This document shows positions 8,773 to 20,617 of a DNA stretch of 64,000 nucleotides, one piece after another. Every line of letters begins with the position of its first letter. Position 1 is the stretch's first letter. The notes beneath the pieces are model-generated. The model made no database searches. It saw only the letters and a list, made by a program, of their open reading frames with translations, and had not been told where the DNA came from. Made by a program: the position numbers and the translations under genes. Source of the DNA: Sthenelais limicola (Eukaryota; Annelida; Polychaeta; Phyllodocida; Sigalionidae); assembly GCA_942159475.1 (NCBI GenBank), contig OW804102.1, positions 28,216,873-28,280,872 on the forward strand, read 5' to 3'.

Positions 8773-9087
8773 CTGGTCTTGGCTCAGAGGTGCCACTGTT
8801 CAACTTTCTTTAATGTTAACTTCTGAGGGACACTCAAGGGGAGGTGTAATAAGTCCCCTTTGAAGGATTGGGCAGGTGTGTGGGGTTGCCTGTGAGGTGG
8901 CCACAGACCCCCTTTGTAGTCCTTCACACCTCTTCACACCTCAGGGGGAGGTGTGGCAAAGGTGGTAGCACTTCCCTTTGAGGGGGTTGGCACCTGCTTT
9001 TTGATGTTTGAGTTCAAATGATTTGGTTTTCTTTAGTAAATGAATGTGTTTCTATTAGGTTTTTTGCTTTTGATGGAGGTGTTGGGG

Positions 9088-9347
9088 TGAAATATTAGGA
9101 GAAATTAGAAAAAAATCAAAAATTAGAAAAATTTAAAAAAATCAAAAATCGAAAATATTGGAAAAATCGAAAATCGAAAAAACGGAGAAATCGAAAAAAT
9201 TAAAAAATCGAAAATCAGAAAAATCGAAAAAATTAAAAAATCGAAAAAATTAGAAAATCGAAAAAAATAAAAAATCGAAAAATTAAAAAAATCGAAAAAA
9301 GTTAAAAAAATCGAAAATCAGAAAAATCGAAAAAAATAAAAAAATAA
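9088..9347. repeat. AATCGAAAAA simple-sequence tract
   Basis: About 260 bp of imperfect AAAATCGAAAA and AAATTAGAAAA units lie between the PLE leader and the minisatellite. It ends AAAAAATAAATG directly at the G-rich array. The same tract is present in the duplicated block at 13981-14240. Confidence 0.85.
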
Positions 9348-10199
9348 ATGTGTGTGGATGTGTGGATGTGTGGATGTGGGGGGGTGGGGGAGTGGGGGTG
9401 TGGGGGTGTGTGGATGTGTGGATGTGGGGGTGTGGGGGAGTGGGGGTGTGGGGGGTGTTGGGGGGTGGGGATGTGGGGATGTGGGGATGTGGGGATGTGG
9501 GGATGTGGGGGGTGGGGGGTGGGGATGTGGGGGTGGGGATGTGGGAATGTGGGGGTGTGGGGGTGTGTGGGGGTGGGGGGGGGGTGGATGTGGGGATGTG
9601 GGGGTGTGTGGGGGTGGGGGGGTGGGGGGGTGGGGGGGGGGGTGGATGTGTGGATGTGGGGATGTGGGGATGTGGGGGTGTGGGGATGTGTGGATGTGGG
9701 GGTGTGGGGTAGTGGGGGTGTGTGGATGTGTGGATGTGTGGATGTGTGGATGTGGGGGTGTGGGGGTGTGTGGATGTGTGGATGTGTGGATGTGGGGGGG
9801 TGGGGGAGTGGGGGTGTGGGGGTGTGTGGATGTGTGGATGTGGGGGTGTGGGGGAGTGGGGGTGTGGGGGGTGTTGGGGGGTGGGGATGTGGGGATGTGT
9901 GGATGTGGGGGGGGTGGGGGGTGGGGATGTGGGGGTGGGGGGGTGGGGATGTGGGGATGTGGGGATGTGGGGGTGTGGGGGTGTGGGGGTGTGGGGATGT
10001 GGGGATGTGGGGATGTGGGGATGTGGGGATGTGGGGGTGTGGGGGTGTGGGGGTGTGGGGGTGTGGGGGTGTGGGGGTGTGGGGATGTGGGGGTGTGGGG
10101 ATGTGGGGATGTGGGGATGTGGGGATGTGGGGGTGTGGGGGTGTGGGGGTGGGGTGTGTGTGGATGTGTGGATGTGGGGATCTGGGGATGTGGATGTTG
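9348..10199 (+). repeat. G-rich minisatellite, array 2
   Basis: About 850 bp of GTGGGGATGTGGGGGTGT units with higher-order blocks such as GTGGATGTGTGGATGTGG. The plus strand has dense G4-forming runs. Long frames on both strands (VDVWMCGCG and TPPHPHIPT types) are translations of the array and are not counted as genes. Confidence 0.93.
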
Positions 10200-12947
10200 T
10201 GGATTCGAATCTGGGTACGGCTACAATTTGTTCTCTTTTTTTCAAATATATTTATTCAGGATAATCATAAAGATACATGCTCATGATAAATTGTGTAATC
10301 TGTTGTGTCCTGAAATTAAATCATTCAATTCCTGCAACGAGAGAGTAATTATGTATAGGTTTGTTATGCAAATCTCACTATCATTCTTCCGTTCAAGGTA
10401 TGCAATTAATTTTCCCTCCTCCCAGGCACTTGAGGAAAAATACCATTGCGGTAATCTAGTCCTGGTAAAAATAAAGTATAGGTTTGATGCATAACCTAAC
10501 GTGTATGATTATGGACTAGTCTATAATAATCTAGATTTGTCTAAATCTAAAAAATGCTGAACGATTTAAGCTCCTACGCAAATTGCACAACTCTGACATT
10601 TTTGTTACTATGAAGTGTATGAAGCAAAGTTTCTAGATTAGAGTATTCATGGGTTCTAGTTTATGAATACCGAGGAGTACAGTATACAGTTATATGAATA
10701 CTGCCGATACTGAAAGCCCTTAGTGCCAGTTTTGGAATCTGCCACTAACATTATTGTATTTGTGTCATTGTTCATATTGGTGAGACAGACCCTGATTCGG
10801 GGGAAATTTTCTTAAATTTTAACCATGTTCTAGATCAGTAACGAATACCTGGGAGCATTAATTAATGTATGAAGTACATGCATTTTGAGTATTTCAGAGT
10901 TTAAAACGACAAATTTCTATTGAGTCTCCGGGACAATATTTCCCCTTAGACACAACATTTAGAGCAACATCATACATCACCTCTTATCATAATTGGTTGA
11001 GAAATACCAGCAGGATGGGACAGGGTATATATGTCACTATATACCTCCTGCCTCGCTTCGACTTCATATCCCTCCACCAGGCACTGAGGGCAGCACTCTA
11101 TATTGTCAAGTTACTTCCCTCTATGAGATTTGAAGTCCCCTATGGAATCTTAGTCACATTCATCATTAACAAATACCAATTGATCTCTATACCACAGGCG
11201 CCCCAACCCAGGGGGGAGTACTGGCCACAGGCTCAATAGGGTAGACTGTCCACCAGATCGAGGGTGACAAGATGGAGAGAAGAGATAGAGTGTTGTTGTT
11301 GTAACGTGTTTTTATTGATCTCATAGGTACATCTCAATGTGGTGAATCTTAACTAATGATGTTTTTCGTTACATAGCAAAGGTGTTTGTATAAGTTACTA
11401 TTTCTACAAGATATAGTAGCGTTAGATATTAACGCATTAATAAGTATATATTATATAATGTGGTATATATTATCTGAGGTATTAGTTATTATACAGTCTT
11501 CATTTGATTCTTTGATTCTCGATAATGTATAAACAATAGAAGACTTTAGGACAGACCAGAGAAGGAGAACAAGAAACGTGAGGATAGAAAGAAGAAAACA
11601 TGGAAATCAGAAAGAGAAGATACATAAGAGATAATAATACAAAAGTGAAAATAAATGTGTGTAAACAAAAATAGGAATATATAGCATTGGTATTCCACAC
11701 AAATGTCCTTACGTAGGCGAGTCATTGAAAAATACAATCACATTCCCAATTCATACATAGTCAAAATAGTGATCTTTATATATTTATATTTTATTTGATC
11801 TGAATAGCCACTTTAATGACTTACTGTGTACACATAGAGTGCTCTGGATGTTGATCCCAAGGCGACGTATAGGCAATCATACAAATCGTGCCAAGGATAG
11901 ACTAAAGTATTGTAAACACATAAATCATCACTATACTCCCAACTAGTAAACTTTCTAAGGAAATTAGCTTTGCAGTCTCCCAGAAGCAATTATCTGATAT
12001 CCATTACTCAACCAAGAATATCTGTTTTCTCGAGGTGTCTCGCTTCCCGCGTGACCCACCGGTTTTCATTAGCGTCTGACCTATGACCTATCACTGTCTA
12101 CTCAACCAGGGTCATTATTCTGCCTTAAACCTGGTTCCCCTTCCTCACACTCACCGTGTTCTCGCTGGAGGGAGCCACCCAACATTGTAGCTGAGAATTC
12201 TAGGAAGTGACACGTGACACGTGTGGCTATGTCCCCAGGTGGCGAGATTTGATACTAGAGTTCTTTATCTCAGTAAAGTCGATTCTGAAATCAGGTTTTC
12301 CTGAAACTCCTGAAAAATGTTGCTATTAAGAAGTGGATTCTTGGTTGATCATAAAGGGGTGGAGATGGCTAGGGTCTTGTTGGGTTATATTGGTTTCCAC
12401 AAGAGATTTATTTGCTCAAGGGACAAGATGATAGGTTTAGGTTCTCAGTGCTAGAAAGTTTGGGGATAGAATATATAGTGCAGGTTCGACATGCCACATG
12501 CCCATACACATACATACCTGGTAATGGTACTAAGCATATCCGAGTATATTTGGTATTGTGTTGATTATAGGTATCATTTTGGCTTTCGATTAATTGTTGG
12601 TTTTTACAAGTATACCATGTTTTTAAAAAAAAATGTTTCTGATTCCTACAAGTATGAGCTGAATATCTAGAATACTAAAGAATGTAAAGCTGGTATGAAC
12701 TCTCTTGTATTGACGTACAAATAAGACTTAGCAAGTTACTGTTGATCGGATCATTTGTTGATATGTGACATGTTAATGTAAATTCATATCTATAGAAAGT
12801 CTTTTTACCAATAATTCCTAGTTTTGAGTAATAGTATTTCGATGTAATATAAATTAAATTATAATTCAGGCTATTCTGGAAATATTCGTACTGTCGTATG
12901 GAAATGTCTATGTCCTGAATGAAATATTTCAAAATCAAATCAAAATC
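10200..12947. other. Non-coding flank inside duplication unit 1
   Basis: No supported gene. Short frames (for example 10997-11239) have no family match and recur unchanged in unit 2 because the DNA was duplicated. The 10415-10475 stretch (GGTAATCTAGTCCTGGTAAA) is also found near 43825, so part of it is a dispersed repeat. Confidence 0.5.
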
Positions 12948-13046
12948 ATGGTGAACTCTGTTTTGAACCTCATTTCTGTCTTGGATTCGGCTTACTTGTG
13001 GAAATTGGTGAAGGCGAATTGTACATTTTCTGACGATGTGACTCTT
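12948..13046 (+). mobile_element. MITE family A, 3' fragment (A2a)
   Basis: From TCTGTTTTGAACCTCATTTC to the terminus AATTGTACATTTTCTGACGA followed by TGTGAC. It lies at the end of duplication unit 1, is copied at 17857-17955, and lacks the first half of the family. Confidence 0.7.
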
Positions 13047-13091
13047 CTATGTCCTCGATATAAACTCTGAAGAAAAAGAAAAAGGTTCAAT

Positions 13092-13510
13092 AAGTTTTTA
13101 CGGGCCCAAGAGATAGCCAGATGTTGAGCCCTTTTCATTTCCATAGGGTCAACCTGCATTAGGGAGAGTTTGGTCTGAATTTCCTCAATCTGTCTCCCAT
13201 AATGTTCACAGAGGGTGGACGATGTTGTCCGAATCCACTCTGTGTTGTGATTTTGAAGAGCCTGCATTAGGTTTTGAGAGGGAATAGCAGGCTTGAAGAA
13301 CTGATTTAGTTCTTTTAACTTTTTCTGGAAGCTTTTAGTCAAATTGCCTTCCATTTGATTTTGCATAATTTTCTCATGGTGTAGACACTGGATAATTCGG
13401 AACTGGTCTTTCACCATGGAAGAGAATTTAGGGTCTGTGGCAATGGGCCCAGACTGATTTTGAGTTGGCCCATGTTTTCTGGGCCTTGGTCTAAAGTTAG
13501 ATGGTTTCAT
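13092..13510 (-). pseudogene. Truncated copy of PLE ORF1 (N-terminal 139 residues)
   Basis: The first 139 codons of PLE ORF1, identical at protein level to the copy at 8617. They are cut by the duplication junction after SWARKN; about 33 unrelated residues follow before a stop at 12992. The NADAR and SGNH domains are absent. The promoter and leader are retained upstream, so a short fusion transcript is possible. Confidence 0.88.
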
Positions 13511-13980
13511 GCTGAGGTTGCATGAGGTTCTTAGTTCAAAAGAGTTTTGTCAAGGACAAGTGTAGTTTGCACTGCTGAATGGGCTAAATCGATTTCGGCA
13601 GACAAGTGCCTTCTTCAGTAGCCAGAAGTGATCTGATGACTCCTGACTTGGACCCCCCATTTATACTGGTCTTGGCTCAGAGGTGCCACTGTTCAACTTT
13701 CTTTAATGTTAACTTCTGAGGGACACTCAAGGGGAGGTGTAATAAGTCCCCTTTGAAGGATTGGGCAGGTGTGTGGGGTTGCCTGTGAGGTGGCCACAGA
13801 CCCCCTTTGTAGTCCTTCACACCTCTTCACACCTCAGGGGGAGGTGTGGCAAAGGTGGTAGCACTTCCCTTTGAGGGGGTTGGCACCTGCTTTTTGATGT
13901 TTGAGTTCAAATGATTTGGTTTTCTTTAGTAAATGAATGTGTTTCTATTAGGTTTTTTGCTTTTGATGGAGGTGTTGGGG
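13511..13980 (-). other. Duplicated PLE leader with TATA and hammerhead-like motif
   Basis: Copy of 8618-9087. The hammerhead-like motif falls at 13593-13623 and the TATA-like sequence at 13659-13665. It now drives only the truncated ORF1 copy. Confidence 0.6.
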
Positions 13981-14240
13981 TGAAATATTAGGAGAAATTA
14001 GAAAAAAATCAAAAATTAGAAAAATTTAAAAAAATCAAAAATCGAAAATATTGGAAAAATCGAAAATCGAAAAAACGGAGAAATCGAAAAAATTAAAAAA
14101 TCGAAAATCAGAAAAATCGAAAAAATTAAAAAATCGAAAAAATTAGAAAATCGAAAAAAATAAAAAATCGAAAAATTAAAAAAATCGAAAAAAGTTAAAA
14201 AAATCGAAAATCAGAAAAATCGAAAAAAATAAAAAAATAA
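13981..14240. repeat. AATCGAAAAA tract, duplicate
   Basis: Copy of the tract at 9088-9347, with the same AAAAATCGAAAA-type units and the same AAATAAATG end. Confidence 0.85.
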
Positions 14241-15109
14241 ATGTGTGTGGATGTGTGGATGTGTGGATGTGGGGGGGTGGGGGAGTGGGGGTGTGGGGGT
14301 GTGGGGGTGTGTGGATGTGTGGATGTGGGGGTGTGGGGGAGTGGGGGTGTGGGGGGTGTTGGGGGGTGGGGATGTGGGGATGTGGGGATGTGGGGATGTG
14401 GGGGGTGGGGGGTGGGGATGTGGGGGTGGGGATGTGGGGATGTGGGGGTGTGGGGGTGTGTGGGGGGGGGGGGTGGATGTGGGGATGTGGGGATGTGGGG
14501 ATGTGGGGGTGTGTGGGGGTGGGGGGGTGGGGGGGTGGGGGGTGGGGGGTGGATGTGTGGATGTGTGGATGTGGGGATGTGGGGGTGTGGGGATGTGTGG
14601 ATGTGGGGGTGTGGGGTAGTGGGGGGGTGTGGATGTGTGGATGTGTGGATGTGTGGATGTGGGGGTGTGGGGGTGTGTGGATGTGTGGATGTGTGGATGT
14701 GGGGGGGTGGGGGAGTGGGGGTGTGGGGGTGTGTGGATGTGTGGATGTGTGGATGTGGGGGTGTGGGGGAGTGGGGGTGTGGGGGGTGTTGGGGGGTGGG
14801 GATGTGGGGATGTGTGGATGTGGGGGGGTGGGGGGGTGGGGATGTGGGGGTGGGGGGGTGGGGATGTGGGGATGTGGGGATGTGGGGGTGTGGGGGTGTG
14901 GGGGGTGTGGGGATGTGGGGATGTGGGGATGTGGGGATGTGGGGATGTGGGGGTGTGGGGGGTGTGGGGGTGTGGGGGTGTGGGGGTGTGGGGGTGTGGG
15001 GATGTGGGGGTGTGGGGATGTGGGGATGTGGGGATGTGGGGGTGTGGGGGTGTGGGGGTGGGGTGTGTGTGGATGTGTGGATGTGGGGATCTGGGGATGT
15101 GGATGTTGT
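14241..15109 (+). repeat. G-rich minisatellite, array 3
   Basis: Duplicate of array 2. It differs by several internal gains and losses of units, for a net 16 bp. Outside the array the two duplication units align without gaps, so the array has changed faster than its flanks. Confidence 0.93.
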
Positions 15110-17856
15110 GGATTCGAATCTGGGTACGGCTACAATTTGTTCTCTTTTTTTCAAATATATTTATTCAGGATAATCATAAAGATACATGCTCATGATAAAT
15201 TGTGTAATCTGTTGTGTCCTGAAATTAAATCATTCAATTCCTGCAACGAGAGAGTAATTATGTATAGGTTTGTTATGCAAATCTCACTATCATTCTTCCG
15301 TTCAAGGTATGCAATTAATTTTCCCTCCTCCCAGGCACTTGAGGAAAAATACCATTGCGGTAATCTAGTCCTGGTAAAAATAAAGTATAGGTTTGATGCA
15401 TAACCTAACGTGTATGATTATGGACTAGTCTATAATAATCTAGATTTGTCTAAATCTAAAAAATGCTGAACGATTTAAGCTCCTACGCAAATTGCACAAC
15501 TCTGACATTTTTGTTACTATGAAGTGTATGAAGCAAAGTTTCTAGATTAGAGTATTCATGGGTTCTAGTTTATGAATACCGAGGAGTACAGTATACAGTT
15601 ATATGAATACTGCCGATACTGAAAGCCCTTAGTGCCAGTTTTGGAATCTGCCACTAACATTATTGTATTTGTGTCATTGTTCATATTGGTGAGACAGACC
15701 CTGATTCGGGGGAAATTTTCTTAAATTTTAACCATGTTCTAGATCAGTAACGAATACCTGGGAGCATTAATTAATGTATGAAGTACATGCATTTTGAGTA
15801 TTTCAGAGTTTAAAACGACAAATTTCTATTGAGTCTCCGGGACAATATTTCCCCTTAGACACAACATTTAGAGCAACATCATACATCACCTCTTATCATA
15901 ATTGGTTGAGAAATACCAGCAGGATGGGACAGGGTATATATGTCACTATATACCTCCTGCCTCGCTTCGACTTCATATCCCTCCACCAGGCACTGAGGGC
16001 AGCACTCTATATTGTCAAGTTACTTCCCTCTATGAGATTTGAAGTCCCCTATGGAATCTTAGTCACATTCATCATTAACAAATACCAATTGATCTCTATA
16101 CCACAGGCGCCCCAACCCAGGGGGGAGTACTGGCCACAGGCTCAATAGGGTAGACTGTCCACCAGATCGAGGGTGACAAGATGGAGAGAAGAGATAGAGT
16201 GTTGTTGTTGTAACGTGTTTTTATTGATCTCATAGGTACATCTCAATGTGGTGAATCTTAACTAATGATGTTTTTCGTTACATAGCAAAGGTGTTTGTAT
16301 AAGTTACTATTTCTACAAGATATAGTAGCGTTAGATATTAACGCATTAATAAGTATATATTATATAATGTGGTATATATTATCTGAGGTATTAGTTATTA
16401 TACAGTCTTCATTTGATTCTTTGATTCTCGATAATGTATAAACAATAGAAGACTTTAGGACAGACCAGAGAAGGAGAACAAGAAACGTGAGGATAGAAAG
16501 AAGAAAACATGGAAATCAGAAAGAGAAGATACATAAGAGATAATAATACAAAAGTGAAAATAAATGTGTGTAAACAAAAATAGGAATATATAGCATTGGT
16601 ATTCCACACAAATGTCCTTACGTAGGCGAGTCATTGAAAAATACAATCACATTCCCAATTCATACATAGTCAAAATAGTGATCTTTATATATTTATATTT
16701 TATTTGATCTGAATAGCCACTTTAATGACTTACTGTGTACACATAGAGTGCTCTGGATGTTGATCCCAAGGCGACGTATAGGCAATCATACAAATCGTGC
16801 CAAGGATAGACTAAAGTATTGTAAACACATAAATCATCACTATACTCCCAACTAGTAAACTTTCTAAGGAAATTAGCTTTGCAGTCTCCCAGAAGCAATT
16901 ATCTGATATCCATTACTCAACCAAGAATATCTGTTTTCTCGAGGTGTCTCGCTTCCCGCGTGACCCACCGGTTTTCATTAGCGTCTGACCTATGACCTAT
17001 CACTGTCTACTCAACCAGGGTCATTATTCTGCCTTAAACCTGGTTCCCCTTCCTCACACTCACCGTGTTCTCGCTGGAGGGAGCCACCCAACATTGTAGC
17101 TGAGAATTCTAGGAAGTGACACGTGACACGTGTGGCTATGTCCCCAGGTGGCGAGATTTGATACTAGAGTTCTTTATCTCAGTAAAGTCGATTCTGAAAT
17201 CAGGTTTTCCTGAAACTCCTGAAAAATGTTGCTATTAAGAAGTGGATTCTTGGTTGATCATAAAGGGGTGGAGATGGCTAGGGTCTTGTTGGGTTATATT
17301 GGTTTCCACAAGAGATTTATTTGCTCAAGGGACAAGATGATAGGTTTAGGTTCTCAGTGCTAGAAAGTTTGGGGATAGAATATATAGTGCAGGTTCGACA
17401 TGCCACATGCCCATACACATACATACCTGGTAATGGTACTAAGCATATCCGAGTATATTTGGTATTGTGTTGATTATAGGTATCATTTTGGCTTTCGATT
17501 AATTGTTGGTTTTTACAAGTATACCATGTTTTTAAAAAAAAATGTTTCTGATTCCTACAAGTATGAGCTGAATATCTAGAATACTAAAGAATGTAAAGCT
17601 GGTATGAACTCTCTTGTATTGACGTACAAATAAGACTTAGCAAGTTACTGTTGATCGGATCATTTGTTGATATGTGACATGTTAATGTAAATTCATATCT
17701 ATAGAAAGTCTTTTTACCAATAATTCCTAGTTTTGAGTAATAGTATTTCGATGTAATATAAATTAAATTATAATTCAGGCTATTCTGGAAATATTCGTAC
17801 TGTCGTATGGAAATGTCTATGTCCTGAATGAAATATTTCAAAATCAAATCAAAATC
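15110..17856. other. Non-coding flank inside duplication unit 2
   Basis: Copy of 10200-12947. Nothing coding is recognised. Confidence 0.5.
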
Positions 17857-17955
17857 ATGGTGAACTCTGTTTTGAACCTCATTTCTGTCTTGGATTCGGC
17901 TTACTTGTGGAAATTGGTGAAGGCGAATTGTACATTTTCTGACGATGTGACTCTT
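17857..17955 (+). mobile_element. MITE family A, 3' fragment (A2b)
   Basis: Duplicate of the fragment at 12948-13046, produced by the tandem duplication and not by a separate insertion. Confidence 0.7.
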
Positions 17956-18120
17956 CTATGTCCTCGATATAAACTCTGAAGAAAAAGAAAAAGGTTCAAT
18001 AAAGCACGAAGCATATAATAATGGGATGTACCCGTTTTCTGTGCATGATCGTGACCTTTTCCAGGCCTTGCTCTCTCAAGAAATGTCTAACTACATCCTC
18101 ACGTGAATCTGCAATATTTT

Positions 18121-18351
18121 GGTCAGATTTTCAGAAAATGTACAACTGTCAGCTCTACAAATTTGGTAACTTCTTCTAAATTGGACTGTTATATGATAAA
18201 TGTTTTGTATATCTGAGTAATGTTGGCATCTTGATGGTTAAAACTATCTCATCCTTCGTGTTAAACTGCATTTTAAACGTAATGTTTCTCTTTTTTTTAT
18301 TTGAGATAATTGGGGAAGGTGAATTGTACGTTTTCACAGGATCTGACCCAT
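18121..18351 (+). mobile_element. MITE family A (A3)
   Basis: Starts GGTCAGATTTTCAGAAAATG and ends GGATCTGACCCA. The interior is diverged but keeps the GTGTTAAACTGCATTTTAAA and GAAGGTGAATTGTACG blocks. Confidence 0.8.
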
Positions 18352-18505
18352 GGATATGCGCCTATATATAGGCAGATCACATCCTCACATGACTCCTTAG
18401 CCATGTGACCAACAAACGAGATTGCGCGAGATAGAACGTGAATACACACCACACTCTCGTTACACTGAGAAGCATCGTGTTTGTTTTGTCTCAAATGTTG
18501 CATTA

Positions 18506-18746
18506 GGGTCAGATTTTCAGAAAATGCACAATTGTCAGCACTACACATTTAGCAATTTCTGTTAAATTAACCTGATAAACGATGAATACTAGATATATCT
18601 GAGTATATTTAGTATTGTATTGTTTTAGAATTATATGTTCTGCTATTTTAAACTATATTTTGAAGCTTGTTTATTACTTAAATGTGGGTTTAATATTTGA
18701 GAGAATTGGTGAAGGCGATTTGTGCATTTTCTGACGATCTGACCCA
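18506..18746 (+). mobile_element. MITE family A (A4)
   Basis: Full-length copy with ends GGGTCAGATTTTCAGAAAAT and TTCTGACGATCTGACCC. It belongs to a subtype with TGCACAATT in place of TGTACAATT, shared with the copies at 22283 and 24651. Confidence 0.85.
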
Positions 18747-19033
18747 TTAGTAATGTGAACCCTTATTGTGCAACCGCTTTTGGGGGGAAACCCATTGTGC
18801 ACATTTTTATTTCAGGTCATGTTAAATGTCAGGTTATGTTGAATGTTATGCCACAGACATGAACAGGACGAGCAAGGTGAATAACCTTTCTATTTCTACC
18901 AGATTTGGGCTTCTGGGGCTACACAGCACAGTTCAATATGGATGTAATCTTCTTTATATCTTTACTATATCCAAATGCTATCCATCGTAATTGTTATTGC
19001 CTTAAATATTTAACTACAGAGATGCTGGTGAGT

Positions 19034-19161
19034 AAAGGCCTATTCACATTACAACGGCCGATTGGTGTACGGCCACCGCACGACAAAAAAACACAATGTT
19101 AAAGTATTACAGCTGGCAAGTATCGGCCGGCTGGTCTTGTTAATGTGAATGGACCTTTAGC
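19034..19161. mobile_element. MITE F, palindromic
   Basis: About 128 bp with inverted ends: TAAAGGCCTATTCACATTA on the left and, reading backwards, TAAAGGTCCATTCACATTA on the right. CGGCCG-type sequence lies inside. hAT-like by its TAAAGG end; the target duplication was not resolved. Confidence 0.6.
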
Positions 19162-19295
19162 ATTATAAATCCCTCGAGGAGTTCTTGTTTGTTAGTTGTA
19201 TTCAATCTGATTACAATCATTTCATAGAACATAACAGAAACGTATCATGGCGATTACTTTTTATATCTAATGGCACTCTGTTGGATTTGTGATCC

Positions 19296-19385
19296 ATCAA
19301 GATGTTGGGTCAAATCGCATGACACCTCGAAGGGGTGGAGTGCGATTTGCCCCGACATTGAGATCGATTACAAACCAAACAGGGG
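19296..19385 (+). repeat. Dispersed hairpin repeat K (copy 1)
   Basis: GGTCAAATCGCA and GTGCGATTTGCCCC form a hairpin arm pair around CGAAGGGGTGGAG, followed by GATCGATTACAAACC. The same arrangement occurs at 57484-57575. Function unknown. Confidence 0.5.
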
Positions 19386-20051
19386 GCTATTAGGTATTTG
19401 TTACATACTAAATCAACAAGAGAACTCTATTTTAATAGTATTGTATCTTGGTTTCCATCAATTTTGTGGATATTCGGCTCAAATAGCACATAGGTGCTAT
19501 TTGACATAATAGCACCCCTCGATTTTATTTTTTTTTAAACATTTTATTAGGAACATATCCACAATGTGGTAGGTCTAATCTCCTTGAAAATATACAGTTT
19601 TACATCTAGATTAACTTCATTATTATACAAAATTTATAATTACTCTTTTCAATTTACAATACATCATAAGCGACAAAAGGTCACAACTCAACAACATTTT
19701 TTTGGATAGCACCCCTGAAATCACATACATGTAATTAAACAAGAAATACCATGGACACATAAGAATCAGAGAATATATAACCTTGCTGAAACATGACAAA
19801 GTTTGCGAGAAAGTTGCCCATCTGGGACACTCCTAAAGGAATACATAATTATAAAAGTGCACTCACTCTTAAAAAGTAAACATTGACTGAGTGTTTCTAA
19901 ATTTGACGAGACGGTTCCACCAACTTCCTTGGGCAAATGTCACTGCGAAATTTAAGAAAGATTGAGCTTGCACCCCAAATTGAAGTGAAAAGAAAGTTTT
20001 TCCCTTACAAAAAATAGACACACTGTCTTCCTAATTGCTGCCAATGCCTAC
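19386..20051. other. Non-coding DNA
   Basis: No gene recognised. A T-rich stretch at 19523-19550 followed by AACATTTTATTAGGAAC resembles reversed retroposon tails, but it is too short to classify. Confidence 0.35.
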
Positions 20052-20149
20052 AGGCCCTAGTCTACTAAGCCAATTTTCATGCGGTTTTGCGCCGCAAAGA
20101 ACCATTTTTCCCTATGTTCTGTAAGAATCGCATGAGTGGACAAGGCCCT
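20052..20149. mobile_element. MITE family C (C2)
   Basis: 98 bp, ends AGGCCCTAGTCTACTAAGCC and GTGGACAAGGCCCT. Flanks are TAC and TAA. It is diverged and internally shorter than the other three copies. Confidence 0.65.
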
Positions 20150-20410
20150 TAATGAATGAACGCAGTTATTGCTTGGTAACTTGAAATCTGCCTGACGATA
20201 CTTCCGGACGTTACCACCTTTCCTTGTCAATTTATAATTGTGTTCAGTTATTGAATACTCACTATTAATACCTGAAATTCGTAGAGCCATTACCACCTAA
20301 GAGATTAGTAGGATTCATTTCATTTTGGGCCTCTGGATGGTGCCCTGTTTGGGCATAATCCGTCAGTTTCGGCTTGGGATTATGCGGCAAGAATGTACCA
20401 TCAGCCCTCT

Positions 20411-20586
20411 GGGTAAGACCTTAAAGTGCCTTTCTGTCTCTTTCCTCTGTCTCTCTCTCCCTTCTTCTCTATCTCTAGTTCCTGGGTATGATCATAAACT
20501 GCCGTCCTCTCAGCTCTCCCGCCCTTGATATAACCTTTAATGTGTTGATAAGGGCGTAAAGCAACCAATCTTACTCACTCACTCAC
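20411..20586 (+). mobile_element. Short retroposon with (TCAC)n tail, copy a
   Basis: Shares GGGTATGATCATAAACTGCC, a CT-rich middle, GATAAGGGCGTAAAGCAACC and a (ACTC)n tail with copies at 21611, 39744 and 54888. About 85 bp just upstream (20325-20410) may be extra 5' sequence of the same element. Confidence 0.75.
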
Positions 20587-20617
20587 CCCTCAATGATATA
20601 GAGTAATCCTCAACTAG

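Larger units (their letters stand above)
8618..9087 (-). other. PLE 5' leader and promoter region
   Basis: About 470 bp upstream of ORF1 on the coding strand, without open frames. It contains a TATA-like element, a hammerhead-like motif and several repeats of the AGGGGAGGTGT kind between 8840 and 8990. The whole leader is copied in the tandem duplication at 13511-13980. Confidence 0.6.
8199..13091. repeat. Tandem duplication, unit 1 (4893 bp)
   Basis: Contains the first part of PLE ORF1, its leader, the A-rich tract, minisatellite array 2 and about 2.9 kb of flanking DNA. Unit 2 follows head to tail. The offset is a constant 4893 before the minisatellite and 4909 after it, so the only net length change I find is 16 bp within the array. 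Confidence 0.92.
13092..18000. repeat. Tandem duplication, unit 2 (4909 bp)
   Basis: Direct copy of 8199-13091. The junction at 13091/13092 joins GGTTCAAT to AAGTTTTTACGG. Both parental breakpoints have AA at the break, a 2-bp microhomology. Unit 2 ends GGTTCAAT at 18000 and is followed by AAAGCACG. Translated short frames in both units are identical, so the event is recent or is an assembly artefact. Confidence 0.9.

Noticed and set aside
9348..10199. CRISPR-like array
   Set aside because: Repeat units are contiguous and degenerate, with no spacers, and the DNA is eukaryotic.
10201..10225. GGATTCGAATCTGGG as a tRNA T-arm
   Set aside because: The flanking bases do not form a 5-bp T-stem, and no anticodon arm or acceptor stem is found at the right spacing.
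9283..10494. Long overlapping frames on both strands (up to 380 codons) rich in Trp/Gly/Cys/Val or Pro/His/Thr
   Set aside because: They are translations of the G-rich minisatellite, change with every unit gain or loss, and have no independent start context or family match. The same applies to 3780-4341 and 14195-15403.
10997..11239. 80-codon frame repeated at 15906-16148 as a conserved gene
   Set aside because: The repeat is explained by the tandem duplication; conservation within a recent duplicate is no evidence of coding.
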